44,209 nucleotides of DNA from Planctomycetaceae bacterium (GTDB lineage: Bacteria > Planctomycetota > Planctomycetia > Pirellulales > Pirellulaceae), in the NCBI GenBank assembly GCA_947463915.1, contig CANHVO010000015.1:1-44209 (forward strand), written 5' to 3'. A program made the translations under genes and the position numbers. This document shows, one piece after another, positions 1 through 9,395 of this stretch. Positions within the stretch are counted from its first letter, which is position 1. Every line of letters starts with the position of its first letter. Under the pieces are notes generated by a model. The model saw nothing but the letters and a program-made list of their open reading frames with translations. It was not told where the DNA came from and searched no databases.

Positions 1-323
1 CGCAATCGCTTCTGAATGTCTGTTTCTAGAACACCAAAGACAGCTTCGTGTCTTTGAATGGACATTTGAAGAGCCCCGAGCAGACGCTTGGCTGTGAAGA
101 AATTCATAATGATGCGTTGCTTGACATGGATCGGATCCTTTGGAACCCCAACTGGCTGTGGGTTAAGACCGAAATCGACGATCAGTTCTTCTGGCGAGCC
201 AGTGACTCGGCAGAAATTCGCATAACAAGCAATCGCGTCTTCGTCGTGCACTTGGACTTGGACGTTTTGTGGTTGTTGGCGCTGAGCCTCGGCGGCGTCT
301 GGTGTTTGTAGATCTGTTGACAT
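1..323 (-). CDS. DUF3467 family protein (3' end outside window)
   Basis: The minus-strand frame from the ATG at 323 stays open to the window edge, giving 107 visible codons. After a Gln-rich N-terminus (about residues 1-25) the protein matches my recollection of the DUF3467 pattern: CYANFCRVTGSPEELIVDFG, then RIIMNFFTAKRLLGAL and a tail ending VFGVL. DUF3467 proteins are small bacterial proteins without an established biochemical role. A possible Shine-Dalgarno (AGGAG) lies 13 nt upstream of the ATG. The start is 100 bp after the stop of the M50/HlyD gene in the same direction, so it may be the last gene of that operon. The family call is fairly sure; any link to the adaptor operon is inference from position. 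Confidence 0.72.
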   Translation of the reverse strand, partial: MSTDLQTPDAAEAQRQQPQNVQVQVHDEDAIACYANFCRVTGSPEELIVDFGLNPQPVGVPKDPIHVKQRIIMNFFTAKRLLGALQMSIQRHEAVFGVLETDIQKRL

Positions 324-423
324 AAGTTTAAGTTCACTCCTAGAAACAAAGGTTGAGAAGGCTCAGGCCTCTCTCCGTACAACGATTAATGTACCACGTA
401 ACTTTGGTTCGTGCAGGAATCTG

Positions 424-2664
424 CTAAAATTCAAAGTTAAAGGTTTTGAGAACGTAACGATAAAAACGAGAGCCCAAGGATTTCCATGCCAAGTGGACTT
501 TCGCGTTGCCACGATAGCCCGCCCGCAATGGCGCATCGGATTCGATGAGCTCAACTCTCGCTGGATAGGATGTGCTGATCGGTCTTGTCTTGCCCGTCTC
601 GTCGGTTTTGGTATCGAGTGTTCCCCCCGAAGTAATGGATAGGCTCGGAGGAACATCCTTCATTTCGGACTCAGAGAAATGGATGATCTTCCCATTCACG
701 GAAACCAAAGCAGCTGCATCAAACATGAACTCGACTTGATTTCCCAACTCAAGTTCTTCTCGATCGTACTGGTCGACGACAATGACTGCTTCCATTTCTC
801 GTGTCGGAGAAACGAGACACACCAACTCGCCCTCGCTAAAAACGGCTGACGAATTGCAGTCTATAAATGGATTGCCGGACCAACCGGGCAACTGTCCTTG
901 TGCCTTAGCCGCCTTGCTTTCTTCCTTGTCTTGGGGCTGGACAACAAAACCATCTATGGGACTTCGGACGACGAGATTTCTTTCCTTGCTCTCAAGCGTC
1001 TTTAGAATGTCTTGTTTTTTCTTTAAGTCGCTCTTCAATGCGTCCAGCTCTCGAATCATGCGTCGATCCGAATTGGAAATATAGATCGCTTGCTCGATCT
1101 GCAATTTCGTAAACTCGATTTCGCTCTTGGACTCTTGGATCTTGATTGTCAAATCCAGATTTTCGAGCTTGCAGATTGGTGCATCCTTTGCAATAGGTTG
1201 CCCCGGTTTGGTATACCAGTCTACCAGTTTGCCCGCGACGAGCGTGTGGATCTCGAGTGCGTCTTTGGGGCGGACTTCGCTTGCGCAGTAGACGTGGTAT
1301 GGAAGTGGGAAAAAGCAAAGGAAAGCTAACACCGCGGATGCGATTCCCAAACTGGTCAATACATTTCCTTGTTTGATTTTGGCTGCCCTTCCCGGCGTTT
1401 TGAGGAACTTATAAACTGCCGAAACCGCTGGCACGACCATGCCGGCCACGCCTGCAACGGCAAACGCGCGTCCCAAAGACTGCAATCCGTATGGCTTAAG
1501 CACTTGATTGAGAAACATAATGATTCCGAATGCCACGACCCAGCGGTAGATAAAGGATGCGATTGTGTAGATTCCAAACAACGCACGATTGCGAGTTGGA
1601 AGAAACGGGTTGTCTTGCAAGTCGAGACCTAAGCAAGTCTTTTGAAACCAACGCTTGAGAATCTCGCTCGATTTTTGACGAAGATTGGGAATCTCCAGCG
1701 TGTCCATCGTGATGTAATATCCGTCGAAACGCAGTAACGGGTTCCCATTAAAAACTACCGTGCTTACCGAGCAAATGAACATGACGCTCAAGCACAAAAA
1801 GCGGAACATCCCATCCTCGCTAAACCACCAAAGGAAGGTAGCAATCGAAGCAAGTATCAACTCGACGTACATTCCGGCCGCACCGATGAACACCCGCTGC
1901 CATTTGTTTGGCAACATCCATGAGTCAGATACGTTGCAGTACAAACACGGGGTAAAGACGAGCATCATGAAGCCCATCTCGTGGCACTCACCGCCAAATT
2001 TCTTGCAACTCAGTCCGTGCCCGAACTCGTGAAGTATCTTCACGGCTGCCATCGTGCCGCCAAGCCAGATCCAGTTATTCGCCGCAAAGAACTGCTGGAA
2101 CGTCGGAAGCTTTCCTTTGAACTCTTGGTAGTTCACCAGCACGAGCGTGATGGCCATCAAGCCGATCACGGCCACCAGCATGATGCACCATGTTGTAAAA
2201 AGCCACCCGAACCAAGGCAACAATCGATTCAAAATCCGTTCGGGGTCGATCCCGCGAAAACGAATTGCGAACACGTTAACGAATTTCCCTAGCAACTCTT
2301 TTTTGCGTTTTTGATCGCCGCGCCGACGCAACTGACGACCTTGTCCGCCAGCGTGGGAGATAACAAGTCCACTGCGGTGGAGCATTCCAACAAACTGCTG
2401 CAAGTCTTGGAGCGAAATTCTCTGGGGAGCAAACTCGGCCTGAAACGACTCTCGAATCTGCTGAAGCGAAGTCTGGCCATTCAGCATATTGAGAATGGCA
2501 AACTCCTCTTCGTGGAAACGGAAGTAATTGAGCCCGACAGGCTCCTTCACTACCCAATACGCCCGGCCATCATAACGATGTCTACGCGACTCCAAGTCAG
2601 GACGACGACGCAACCGCAGTGGGCGCATCGCGCTATTGACGAGTGAATCCGCCATCGTTGTCAT
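424..2664 (-). CDS. PqqD-like / M50 site-2-type peptidase / HlyD fusion protein
   Basis: A 746-residue membrane protein with three parts. Residues about 25-105 resemble a PqqD-like winged-helix domain. Residues about 150-460 carry several membrane segments and an M50 metallopeptidase core: HEFGH at 212-216 and NPLLRFDG at 308-315, which supply the two zinc-binding His, the catalytic Glu and the distal Asp. CHEMG and CLYC motifs follow the active site. Residues about 465-740 form a HlyD-type periplasmic adaptor with a biotinyl-lipoyl half near 470-510, a coiled coil around 515-570 and a beta-barrel tail. This resembles the 'putative peptide zinc metalloprotease' (YydH-like) group. All catalytic residues are present, so it is probably active against a membrane or exported peptide. 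It follows two other adaptor genes by 78 bp. The substrate is unknown. Confidence 0.85.
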   Translation of the reverse strand: MTTMADSLVNSAMRPLRLRRRPDLESRRHRYDGRAYWVVKEPVGLNYFRFHEEEFAILNMLNGQTSLQQIRESFQAEFAPQRISLQDLQQFVGMLHRSGLVISHAGGQGRQLRRRGDQKRKKELLGKFVNVFAIRFRGIDPERILNRLLPWFGWLFTTWCIMLVAVIGLMAITLVLVNYQEFKGKLPTFQQFFAANNWIWLGGTMAAVKILHEFGHGLSCKKFGGECHEMGFMMLVFTPCLYCNVSDSWMLPNKWQRVFIGAAGMYVELILASIATFLWWFSEDGMFRFLCLSVMFICSVSTVVFNGNPLLRFDGYYITMDTLEIPNLRQKSSEILKRWFQKTCLGLDLQDNPFLPTRNRALFGIYTIASFIYRWVVAFGIIMFLNQVLKPYGLQSLGRAFAVAGVAGMVVPAVSAVYKFLKTPGRAAKIKQGNVLTSLGIASAVLAFLCFFPLPYHVYCASEVRPKDALEIHTLVAGKLVDWYTKPGQPIAKDAPICKLENLDLTIKIQESKSEIEFTKLQIEQAIYISNSDRRMIRELDALKSDLKKKQDILKTLESKERNLVVRSPIDGFVVQPQDKEESKAAKAQGQLPGWSGNPFIDCNSSAVFSEGELVCLVSPTREMEAVIVVDQYDREELELGNQVEFMFDAAALVSVNGKIIHFSESEMKDVPPSLSITSGGTLDTKTDETGKTRPISTSYPARVELIESDAPLRAGYRGNAKVHLAWKSLGSRFYRYVLKTFNFEF

Positions 2665-2742
2665 TGAGCTTGGGCTTTCTTGTTGTTAACTTTGTTTGGG
2701 GCTATATCAATTCGGCACAAGAACCGTACGAACCGTTCCTCT

Positions 2743-3987
2743 TTATCGACTTCGCGTTCTCACTTCAATATCGGCAACCATTCCGTCACGGAATAGATAT
2801 TGGCCGTCTGGGGTCAGTCGATTAGGCAAATCTACGTGGAATTTATACTGGTTTGGGCCATCGCTCTTAGGACTGACGTAACTAATCGTTCCATCAACCG
2901 TTTCCGACTTCCCCTCAGCGTATTTGATGGTGACTCTCGCTGGTGCATTCAATAACAGGTGTGGGGACTCAGTTAGTTTGTTCGTTGTTCCAGCGACTCG
3001 GATCTTTTCCATCGACGTAAGATTGAGTATCGGTTCGCCAGCTCGGACGTAAGAGAATTGGCGTTTGACGACTTGATTCACAACTCCAGTACGTTGAGCA
3101 TTGATTCTGCGAAGTTCCAGCTGGACTCTAGCTGCTTCCAGCTTAGCGGTCTTAACACCAACATCCGCACGATCGCGCTCTTTTTCAATGGTTGACACGG
3201 TAACCTGCAACGTTGCCTTTTTGAACTCGAGCTCTTTCTTTCGACCTTCCATGAGTCCTTCTGCGCGACTCTTTATCAATTCCTTGGATATCTCGACATC
3301 CTGCATCGCCACGTCCATGGCCGCCTCCGAGTACTTGACATTGCTATCATCGTCCGCCTTCAAGCTAGCGGCCTTGAGCTCTTTCTCGGAAACGACGACT
3401 TCCTTTTCGGCTAATCGCGAATCGATTTCAATCATCGGCTTACCCGCTTCGATAACGGTACCATCGTCCACCAACAACTTCAGGATGGTCCCCTCCGCAG
3501 TAGCACTGACTGTGATGTCATCAGGAAACGAGACAATCGCACCTGTGATTAACATCACCCCGTTTTCTGAGCTAGGGACATTCAAACCTCCGGCTGGAAG
3601 AGTTGGAAGTGGCAATGCTTGAGTCGTTCGAGCGAAGGGGCTGACTGCCGTAGGTTCGTCTTGGTTGTTTGAGCGAGGTTCGGCTGCAAGTGGCTCAATT
3701 CCGCTAGCGTATTGCACATCAAACCTAGGCTTGTTGACTTCAATCTGCTCGATAGCAGTACTCTCGTAGGGCATTGTTTTCGGCGCCATCGGAACTTGAC
3801 CCGCTTCGACGTCTTCTGCTCCAATCGCTTTTGGAGTTTGAGCGACGTTCCTTGGGCCATTGATTCCCAGCCATGGAACTGTTCGGTCTACCCAGTCACG
3901 AACTCCAGGCACAACGCCAAACGCGAAAGCACTACCACCCAAAATGAGCGCAATGGGTAGGCCTATTGTCAGTTTCTTATCAGACAT
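2743..3987 (-). CDS. HlyD/RND-type periplasmic adaptor (membrane fusion protein)
   Basis: A 414-residue protein with one N-terminal membrane anchor (about 7-25) and a long Pro/Ala-rich linker to about residue 140. A biotinyl-lipoyl half follows (near 150-190, with VDDGTVIEAGKPMIEID), then a charged coiled coil to about 300, the second lipoyl half and a beta-barrel region (AGTTNKLTESPHLLL onward). This is the usual adaptor of tripartite export machines, but no inner-membrane pump or TolC-like gene is next to it. AGGA lies about 9 nt before the ATG. It is the middle gene of a same-strand group: 64 bp after the GAF-HlyD gene and 78 bp before the M50-HlyD gene. The long linker before the lipoyl domain is unusual. 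Confidence 0.82.
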   Translation of the reverse strand: MSDKKLTIGLPIALILGGSAFAFGVVPGVRDWVDRTVPWLGINGPRNVAQTPKAIGAEDVEAGQVPMAPKTMPYESTAIEQIEVNKPRFDVQYASGIEPLAAEPRSNNQDEPTAVSPFARTTQALPLPTLPAGGLNVPSSENGVMLITGAIVSFPDDITVSATAEGTILKLLVDDGTVIEAGKPMIEIDSRLAEKEVVVSEKELKAASLKADDDSNVKYSEAAMDVAMQDVEISKELIKSRAEGLMEGRKKELEFKKATLQVTVSTIEKERDRADVGVKTAKLEAARVQLELRRINAQRTGVVNQVVKRQFSYVRAGEPILNLTSMEKIRVAGTTNKLTESPHLLLNAPARVTIKYAEGKSETVDGTISYVSPKSDGPNQYKFHVDLPNRLTPDGQYLFRDGMVADIEVRTRSR

Positions 3988-4051
3988 AACTGGTGTCCTA
4001 TGGAAAACAAGTATTCGAAATCGGTATTGTCATGCTGGAATCGCGTTCGAG

Positions 4052-6112
4052 TTAGAACCAAACATTGGCTCTAACCCATTCAACCACTTCGTGAAACCAA
4101 ACGAAAGCCGCACTTTCTTTCCCGCATTTGATGTCCGCAATGATGCGAGCCTCAGGGTAACGCTGGATTTTTTCCATCGCCGCACTTTCTGGTTTGCATC
4201 GTATCTTTACCACCGCGCCATCCTCTGCGTCGAGTTCTGCACGCTGGCTAATTCCGTCGGGGTAAACCCTGGCATTATGAGTGACTTTGGAATCTGCCAA
4301 CAAAATGAAGTCGACGTCCAAATACTCTTTGCCATCCTTGAGCGCTTTCTGCATGGCCAAATCGAGATATCGCATTCGTTTCTCTGGCATCAGGACTTCT
4401 ATTTCCCAATCCTTTGTTGGGTCAAATACCGTCATTAGCAACTGGCCGGTTACCACCGGTCTTGCATTTAGGACTTTCTCAACGTCCCATGTCGATATTC
4501 TTCCAGCGATCTCGCTTTTTCTGACCAGTTTTTCTTTCTTTTCTTCGTATAGCTTTAGTAGTTCGCGTTTGTTTTCAATTGTCTTTGCGCTTTCCTCGAA
4601 CTCTTGATAGTTCTTGTTTCTCTCCGCTTGGCTCATGCTCTGATTGAGTCTCGCAGCACCCGCATTGATATTGCGAACTTTCTGGGTTTCGATTTCACCC
4701 TCAACACTGCTTATTTGTTGCTCAAGCTCTGGATTCTTTAGCTGCAGGAGGGGTTGTCCTGCCTTGACGTCTTCTCCGTGCTTGACGAACACGCCAACCA
4801 CTTCACCGTCCACATGCGCATAGACATTCTTTTCTACGCTTGGCTTGAATTTACCATTCCCTTCCAAATCAAAATCGACTGGAACAATAAACATTGCCAG
4901 CAAGGCAATGGCGATCACACCCAAAATGCCGGCGGTTTTTGGCAATGCCGAACCGCGAAACATCCATGTCATCTTGTCCAAGAATCGCCAAACCGGCATA
5001 AACAAAATCTGGCTGTGCGAAAGCGAATTGGAAAGTGCACGACAGGAGTGCTCATAGACCAAGTCGACGCGGCCCTCTAACGTCTGACGCGACAATTGTG
5101 TTTCGATTTGCTCAACGATCAATGCGCCAATAATGTCTCGCCGGGTTCGAGTCTCACTCGTCTCGCTGCGAGCCGCCAAGACATCGCCCTCGATCTTGCG
5201 CTCGGGCTGTCGGATCGGCAAAACCGTAATGGTGCGACCATGCGACAAGTCCACATAGTCCTCAACCGCTTCCTCAATCTGTGGCGGCAAGTCCACCATC
5301 GAACCGTCGTACCAAAGTGGCTCGCCGCTGCGTACAACCTTCGTCGCTAATGCATTCAAAGACTGTACAATATTCGAGCGGTTTTCGATCGAATCTTGGC
5401 CCGAAATCGCAATCACCTTGAGCTTGCCGCCCTTGAGCATCGCAACACTCACCCGGTCGCATTCGATCAACCGGCGACCTTCGTTGGCGATCGTATAAGC
5501 CGTATCATTGAGGTCCAAATTGTCGTGAACCAGTCTCGCAAACTGATCCGACTGCTGCCACATCTCCTGGCGATTGGAAACCTGCTGCAAAGCGTTCCCT
5601 TGAATCCAGTCTCCCATCAACTTGGTCATGTGCTCCAAGAACCGCAAATAGCCACGTTGCGCTTCTGCCGGCGAGTCTGGTCGCTGCATCACCTCAAGCA
5701 AGCCAACCGGTTGCTTATTCGAAACCAATGGAGCCGTTACCAAAAGATAGCGAGTTGGATTGCCTTCGCCTGATTCGTCTCCTGTGCCTGACATAGGCGG
5801 GATCAATTCGGCCCGACCCTGCGTAAAGAGCCGAGTTAGAAGCCGACCGTGCATCATGGCTTCTTGGTTGTTGGCCTGCATCAAGCTCGGATCCATTTGG
5901 ATCTGATGAGCCAACCGCATGTTGCCTTCGCCATCCACCAACCAAATCGCGCCGCCCGCGGCAGCCAACGCGGAAATGATTCGCTGCAAAACCGCCGGAT
6001 AATACTCAGCAGATTTCGCATCGGACTTGGACAGTTCCGTGATCTCATTGACCAAGGTCCGAATGTGGCGTTTGGTGTTCTCTACATTCTCATCCGATGG
6101 TCCGGAAGCCAT
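4052..6112 (-). CDS. GAF-domain sensor fused to a HlyD-type adaptor
   Basis: A 686-residue protein. Residues about 20-190 and 195-370 look like two GAF domains: the first contains GGAIWLVDGEGNMRLAHQ and PVGLLEVMQ, the second CDRVSVAMLKGGKLKVIAI and DIIGALIVEQ. One transmembrane helix follows near 395-415 (GILGVIAIALLAMFIV). The C-terminal 270 residues form a HlyD adaptor with the lipoyl half AHVDGEVVGVFVKHGEDVKA, a coiled coil and a beta-barrel. Topology implies cytoplasmic GAF domains and a periplasmic adaptor, so ligand sensing could be passed to an envelope assembly. It is the first gene of the adaptor group; no clear Shine-Dalgarno precedes the ATG. GAF ligands cannot be read from sequence. 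Confidence 0.8.
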   Translation of the reverse strand: MASGPSDENVENTKRHIRTLVNEITELSKSDAKSAEYYPAVLQRIISALAAAGGAIWLVDGEGNMRLAHQIQMDPSLMQANNQEAMMHGRLLTRLFTQGRAELIPPMSGTGDESGEGNPTRYLLVTAPLVSNKQPVGLLEVMQRPDSPAEAQRGYLRFLEHMTKLMGDWIQGNALQQVSNRQEMWQQSDQFARLVHDNLDLNDTAYTIANEGRRLIECDRVSVAMLKGGKLKVIAISGQDSIENRSNIVQSLNALATKVVRSGEPLWYDGSMVDLPPQIEEAVEDYVDLSHGRTITVLPIRQPERKIEGDVLAARSETSETRTRRDIIGALIVEQIETQLSRQTLEGRVDLVYEHSCRALSNSLSHSQILFMPVWRFLDKMTWMFRGSALPKTAGILGVIAIALLAMFIVPVDFDLEGNGKFKPSVEKNVYAHVDGEVVGVFVKHGEDVKAGQPLLQLKNPELEQQISSVEGEIETQKVRNINAGAARLNQSMSQAERNKNYQEFEESAKTIENKRELLKLYEEKKEKLVRKSEIAGRISTWDVEKVLNARPVVTGQLLMTVFDPTKDWEIEVLMPEKRMRYLDLAMQKALKDGKEYLDVDFILLADSKVTHNARVYPDGISQRAELDAEDGAVVKIRCKPESAAMEKIQRYPEARIIADIKCGKESAAFVWFHEVVEWVRANVWF

Positions 6113-6489
6113 AGCTGTTGATCGATACGAAACGAGGAACTAAATGATTCAAATAAATCGAGGCCATCCAACAATCGAATGATTGCATGCATTCCATCAA
6201 TCGGATTTGCCAAAAACGGAAACTTACCGTCAAGAATATTGTCGGACGGGCTGCCGTTAAAGCGCCAAACCGTACAACTATTCTAAGAATGCCGTTTCCG
6301 TCCGACAAATGGTCCGATTGTGAAGATTAGGAGGAAGCTACGCATTAGGCAAGCTGCTCGCGACGAAATAGAAAGTAAGATGCTTTCAAAAAGAAATAGT
6401 TCCGCGGGAGTTGGCAGAGGCCGGCAGAAACCGGTACACCAACAAGCTGGCCGCCTACCGCTGGTGTACCGCCTTTAGACGGCTTGAAC
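6113..6489. other. Intergenic region upstream of the adaptor operon
   Basis: This 377-bp gap lies between the start of the GAF-HlyD gene and the stop of the DapA-like gene. It must hold the promoter of the minus-strand adaptor group, but I see no convincing -35/-10 pair. The only clear structure is the inverted repeat at 6432-6471. Confidence 0.5.
6432..6471. repeat. Inverted repeat, 10-bp perfect arms
   Basis: CGGTACACCA at 6432-6441 pairs with TGGTGTACCG at 6462-6471 around a 20-nt loop. It lies about 20 bp after the DapA-like stop. No T-run follows on either strand, so it does not look like an intrinsic terminator. It resembles the GGTACNCC-containing palindrome at 24447-24513. Confidence 0.6.
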
Positions 6490-7437
6490 TTAATCTGCTT
6501 TACCTGACCAACCAGCCCACCAGTTTCGAAACAGTTGCCACTGGCTGCGCAAATACTCGCGCTGACTATCTGAAAGCCGATCCGTTAAGTTAATGTGATG
6601 CTCGTACTCGGAGTTCCCTTCCAAAACCATCAGGTACTTGTAATACAGCACCAAATCCGGTCCTTCATCAAACGTGGATAGAACGGTTAAGGCTTCGTTA
6701 AGTTCCGAAGCTAGCACTCTCGCTTTGGCGTCCCCGGCGGCAGCTCTCTCGCACAGCTCGACCATTCGCAACACTTCGCGCGGCAAAGCGTTACCAACGC
6801 CTGTGATTGCCCCGCCAGCCCCGCAATGAACAAACCCATGGTAAACCTGAGTGTCGACCCCTACCATCAAGGTTAGCTTGGGATTGCCTGTTGTGATGTG
6901 CTCTGCCGCATACGTCAGCGATTTCGCACCGCCGAACTCTTTGAATCCAATCAAGTTCGGGAACTCTCGATGCAAGTCAAAGAACAAGTCAGCCTTGGTC
7001 TCGAAACCATAATAAGGACTGTTGTAAATGACAGCAGGAAGATCGACACTCGCTTTGAGAATGCCAGCAAAATGCGCCCTCTGGGCTGCAACCGAATTAC
7101 CGCGGGACAAAACTCTGGGGATCACCATCAAGCCCGCAGCGCCGACACTCTTCGCATGCGCTGCATGCGCCGCCGCAATCGCTGGATTCTGGGCACCCGT
7201 CCCAACAATCACCGGCACACCCGCCGCTGCCAGCCGACGCACTCCCTCTTGTCGCTGTGAATCCGTCAAAAGCGGCCAGTCCCCCATCGAACCACAATAA
7301 ACCACAGCTCGCATTCCTACTTCGACCAGCTCTTTCCCCTTAGCAACCAATTGGTCAAAAAGCGGTTCCCCCTTTTGTGTACACGGAGTCATCAAAGCGG
7401 GAATACATCCAGTAAAAATCGTGCTCTTGTCGTTCAT
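6490..7437 (-). CDS. Dihydrodipicolinate synthase (DapA) family lyase/aldolase
   Basis: A 315-residue (beta/alpha)8 enzyme of the class I, Schiff-base DapA/N-acetylneuraminate lyase family. Seen: GSMGDW at 49-54, where the family has its GTTGE-type loop; VIYNSPYYG with the conserved Tyr at 138; and the Schiff-base Lys at 166 in IGFKEFGG. I chose the ATG at 7437 because family members begin just before the FTGCIPALMTP strand; an ATG at 7476 would add 13 unsupported residues. Members cleave or condense 2-oxo acids such as pyruvate with an aldehyde, and the GTTGE variation suggests a role other than lysine synthesis. No neighbour indicates the substrate. The family is near certain, the reaction is not. 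Confidence 0.85.
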   Translation of the reverse strand: MNDKSTIFTGCIPALMTPCTQKGEPLFDQLVAKGKELVEVGMRAVVYCGSMGDWPLLTDSQRQEGVRRLAAAGVPVIVGTGAQNPAIAAAHAAHAKSVGAAGLMVIPRVLSRGNSVAAQRAHFAGILKASVDLPAVIYNSPYYGFETKADLFFDLHREFPNLIGFKEFGGAKSLTYAAEHITTGNPKLTLMVGVDTQVYHGFVHCGAGGAITGVGNALPREVLRMVELCERAAAGDAKARVLASELNEALTVLSTFDEGPDLVLYYKYLMVLEGNSEYEHHINLTDRLSDSQREYLRSQWQLFRNWWAGWSGKAD

Positions 7438-7522
7438 TCTGTAATTGACTGTTCCAATAGTGAGACGGTGCAGCACTCATATCGAGAGTGACTTAACACA
7501 GCCTGTTTGTTTCTGAAAAATT

Positions 7523-7583
7523 GGGAGAGCGAGGCTCCAGCCGAGCTGGGGACGCCGCGGTTCGGCGGGTGCCTCACCCTCCC
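7523..7583. repeat. 61-bp imperfect palindrome (GGGAG...CTCCC)
   Basis: The left half starts GGGAGAGCGAGGCTCCAGCC and the reverse complement of the right half starts GGGAGGGTGAGGCACCCGCC, so 16 of the first 20 positions agree. Each half has its own small dyad (GGC-tcca-GCC and GGC-accc-GCC), the same two-hairpin plan as the other repeats in this window. Confidence 0.6.
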
Positions 7584-7651
7584 TAGTATTGAATGGTTGG
7601 GTAATCTCGAAGGAAATGTGATTGGGCGAGCGGCGGTTTCCATTATTCCTG

Positions 7652-7707
7652 GCACGACGCGCAAGCTAGTCAATCTACCGTCTGGTTCACTAGCTTGCGC
7701 GGCGTGC
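7652..7707. repeat. GCACGACGCG-type inverted repeat, 19-bp arms
   Basis: GCACGACGCGCAAGCTAGT at 7652-7670 matches the reverse complement of 7689-7707 at 18 of 19 positions, with an 18-nt centre. The same arm recurs at 15289-15307 and, degenerate, at 12491-12509 and 12732-12750, so this is a dispersed family. Confidence 0.75.
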
Positions 7708-7841
7708 TACGATAGTTCGCAATCTGCCGCGCGCCTTACGAAGGGCCCCCTTCATTTCTCGAGCTAGCTGCTCAAGTTATCTTGAACTCCAAAACCCGTC
7801 CAGAGTTAATGGTTCGCCGACTCCAGAAAAACAATGCTCTT

Positions 7842-9395
7842 TCAATCTGACGACTTGGCTTCCGTCTGCCGACGATTGTCTTCACGCCCCCATTCTTCTT
7901 TGACCTGCCTAGGCAACGAATCGGTAACAAGCTTTTGCTTGTCCTCTTCCATCAGCGCCAGTTTACTTGCCGCATCTTCATACAGCTTCGGCCACATCCG
8001 ATTGCCGATCAGTTTGTTGCTTACGTAACCCAATTCAATCGTTGCGATCACTGGGATCGCCGGTTCTGTGTATTCCGATTCCAAGATACTGACAAGCGTA
8101 TCGACCGCGGAGGTGAAATTACCCCCTTCGATCGCGAGCCTAGCGATTTGCAACTTTGCTTTCGCCGCGTAGTCCTTACTGGCGCTATCCGTCGGTGGAA
8201 AATTCTCGGAAACGGCCAACCAGTGTTTCAAATTATTCTCGATCAAAGCTAACGCATATTGCCTTTGGATTGTGCTCTGGTGTGTCACTCCGGCTGTCGT
8301 CTTCACTTGATTGGTGAATAGATCTTCACGGAAAAAATAGTATGCGGACAAAAAACCTAGAATCAATGCAGACGTAGCTAAAACGAATCGATGGATCATC
8401 CACTTGCTTTTGGATGTTAATGTCTCAGTAAAGTTCGCACTCGGTTTGGCCAGCTTTTGCAGTTCCTGTGTTACCTCTAGATTGCTGATGCGCTGCTGCT
8501 CTACCACTAAACCCGAAAAGGGAAGGACCTGATTCGTTTGCTCTGAAGTATCACTGTCCATCAACTCTTTTAAAGCTCGCGCTAGCTCAAAAGCAGATGC
8601 AAAGCGATCGTCAGGATTCTTGGCTAACAATCGATGCACAATCCCGATGAGCCCAAGTGGCAGATCAAACCTTAACTGCTCCAATCGTGTTGGCTCTGCC
8701 TGCAGATGCTGCATCGCAAGTGCCAGCGCTGTCTCACCTGAGAATGGCGGTCGCCCTGTTAACATGTGATAAGCTGTCGCGCCCAGCGAATAGAGATCGC
8801 TTCTTGAATCAACTGCCAAACCCTGAATCTGCTCTGGACTCATGTACAACGGCGAACCGAGCGTAACACCGACTGCCGTCAGATTCAAGGATTGCCCTCG
8901 CGCACGCGCCAAACCAAAGTCTGCCACCTTGACCTCGCCGTCCGGCGTCAGCAACAGATTGTCAGGCTTGATGTCGCGATGGACCAACCCAATCGATGCG
9001 GCCTTTTGAAGCGCTGCAGCCGTTTGCCAAAGTATCGATAGCGATTCAGCCAACGGCAAAGCACCACGACGCTGAACATAGGAAAAAAGATTGCTGCCAG
9101 GCACGTACTCTTGCGCGATATAGTGAATCGATTCAAACTTGCCGACGTCATAAACCTGAACAATATTCGGATGGATCAGCGAAGCGACCGCCCTCGCCTC
9201 TTGCAAAAATCGCTGCTCATGGTCGCTCGAACCAACCAAATCCGCTCGCATCACTTTGAGCGCCACGTGCCGATGAAGCGATTCCTGGAAAGCGAGATAG
9301 ACTTCCGACATGCCGCCAACGCCCAAACGATGCAAGATCGAGTATCCAGCAATGCTCTTGTTCGTTAAATCAATCGTGTCTGAATTTGGGTTCAT
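7842..9395 (-). CDS. Hanks-type serine/threonine protein kinase, single TM
   Basis: A 517-residue kinase. Seen: glycine loop GVGGMS at 25-30, Lys 47 in VALKV, catalytic loop HRDIKPDN at 139-146, DFG at 159-161, SPLYMSPEQ in the activation/P+1 region and WD-less DSRSDLYSLG in subdomain IX. A transmembrane helix lies near 333-355. The remaining 160 residues are helical and would be extracytoplasmic, possibly TPR-like (IERNLKHWLAVSENFP-type helices), with no firm domain. I chose the ATG at 9395 because it overlaps the stop of the GH38-like gene as ATGA, implying translational coupling; the alternative start at 9428 would overlap further. All catalytic residues are intact. Confidence 0.9.
   Translation of the reverse strand: MNPNSDTIDLTNKSIAGYSILHRLGVGGMSEVYLAFQESLHRHVALKVMRADLVGSSDHEQRFLQEARAVASLIHPNIVQVYDVGKFESIHYIAQEYVPGSNLFSYVQRRGALPLAESLSILWQTAAALQKAASIGLVHRDIKPDNLLLTPDGEVKVADFGLARARGQSLNLTAVGVTLGSPLYMSPEQIQGLAVDSRSDLYSLGATAYHMLTGRPPFSGETALALAMQHLQAEPTRLEQLRFDLPLGLIGIVHRLLAKNPDDRFASAFELARALKELMDSDTSEQTNQVLPFSGLVVEQQRISNLEVTQELQKLAKPSANFTETLTSKSKWMIHRFVLATSALILGFLSAYYFFREDLFTNQVKTTAGVTHQSTIQRQYALALIENNLKHWLAVSENFPPTDSASKDYAAKAKLQIARLAIEGGNFTSAVDTLVSILESEYTEPAIPVIATIELGYVSNKLIGNRMWPKLYEDAASKLALMEEDKQKLVTDSLPRQVKEEWGREDNRRQTEAKSSD

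Larger units (their letters stand above)
7438..7841. other. Intergenic region with two palindromic repeats
   Basis: A 404-bp gap between the DapA-like start and the kinase stop. It holds a GGGAG palindrome (7523-7583) and a GCACGACGCG inverted repeat (7652-7707). No open frame here has family-like content. Confidence 0.55.

Noticed and set aside
3101-3622. A 173-codon frame antisense to the HlyD adaptor, Ser-rich
   Set aside because: The composition reflects the complement of Lys/Glu coiled-coil codons; the opposite strand has a clear adaptor domain.
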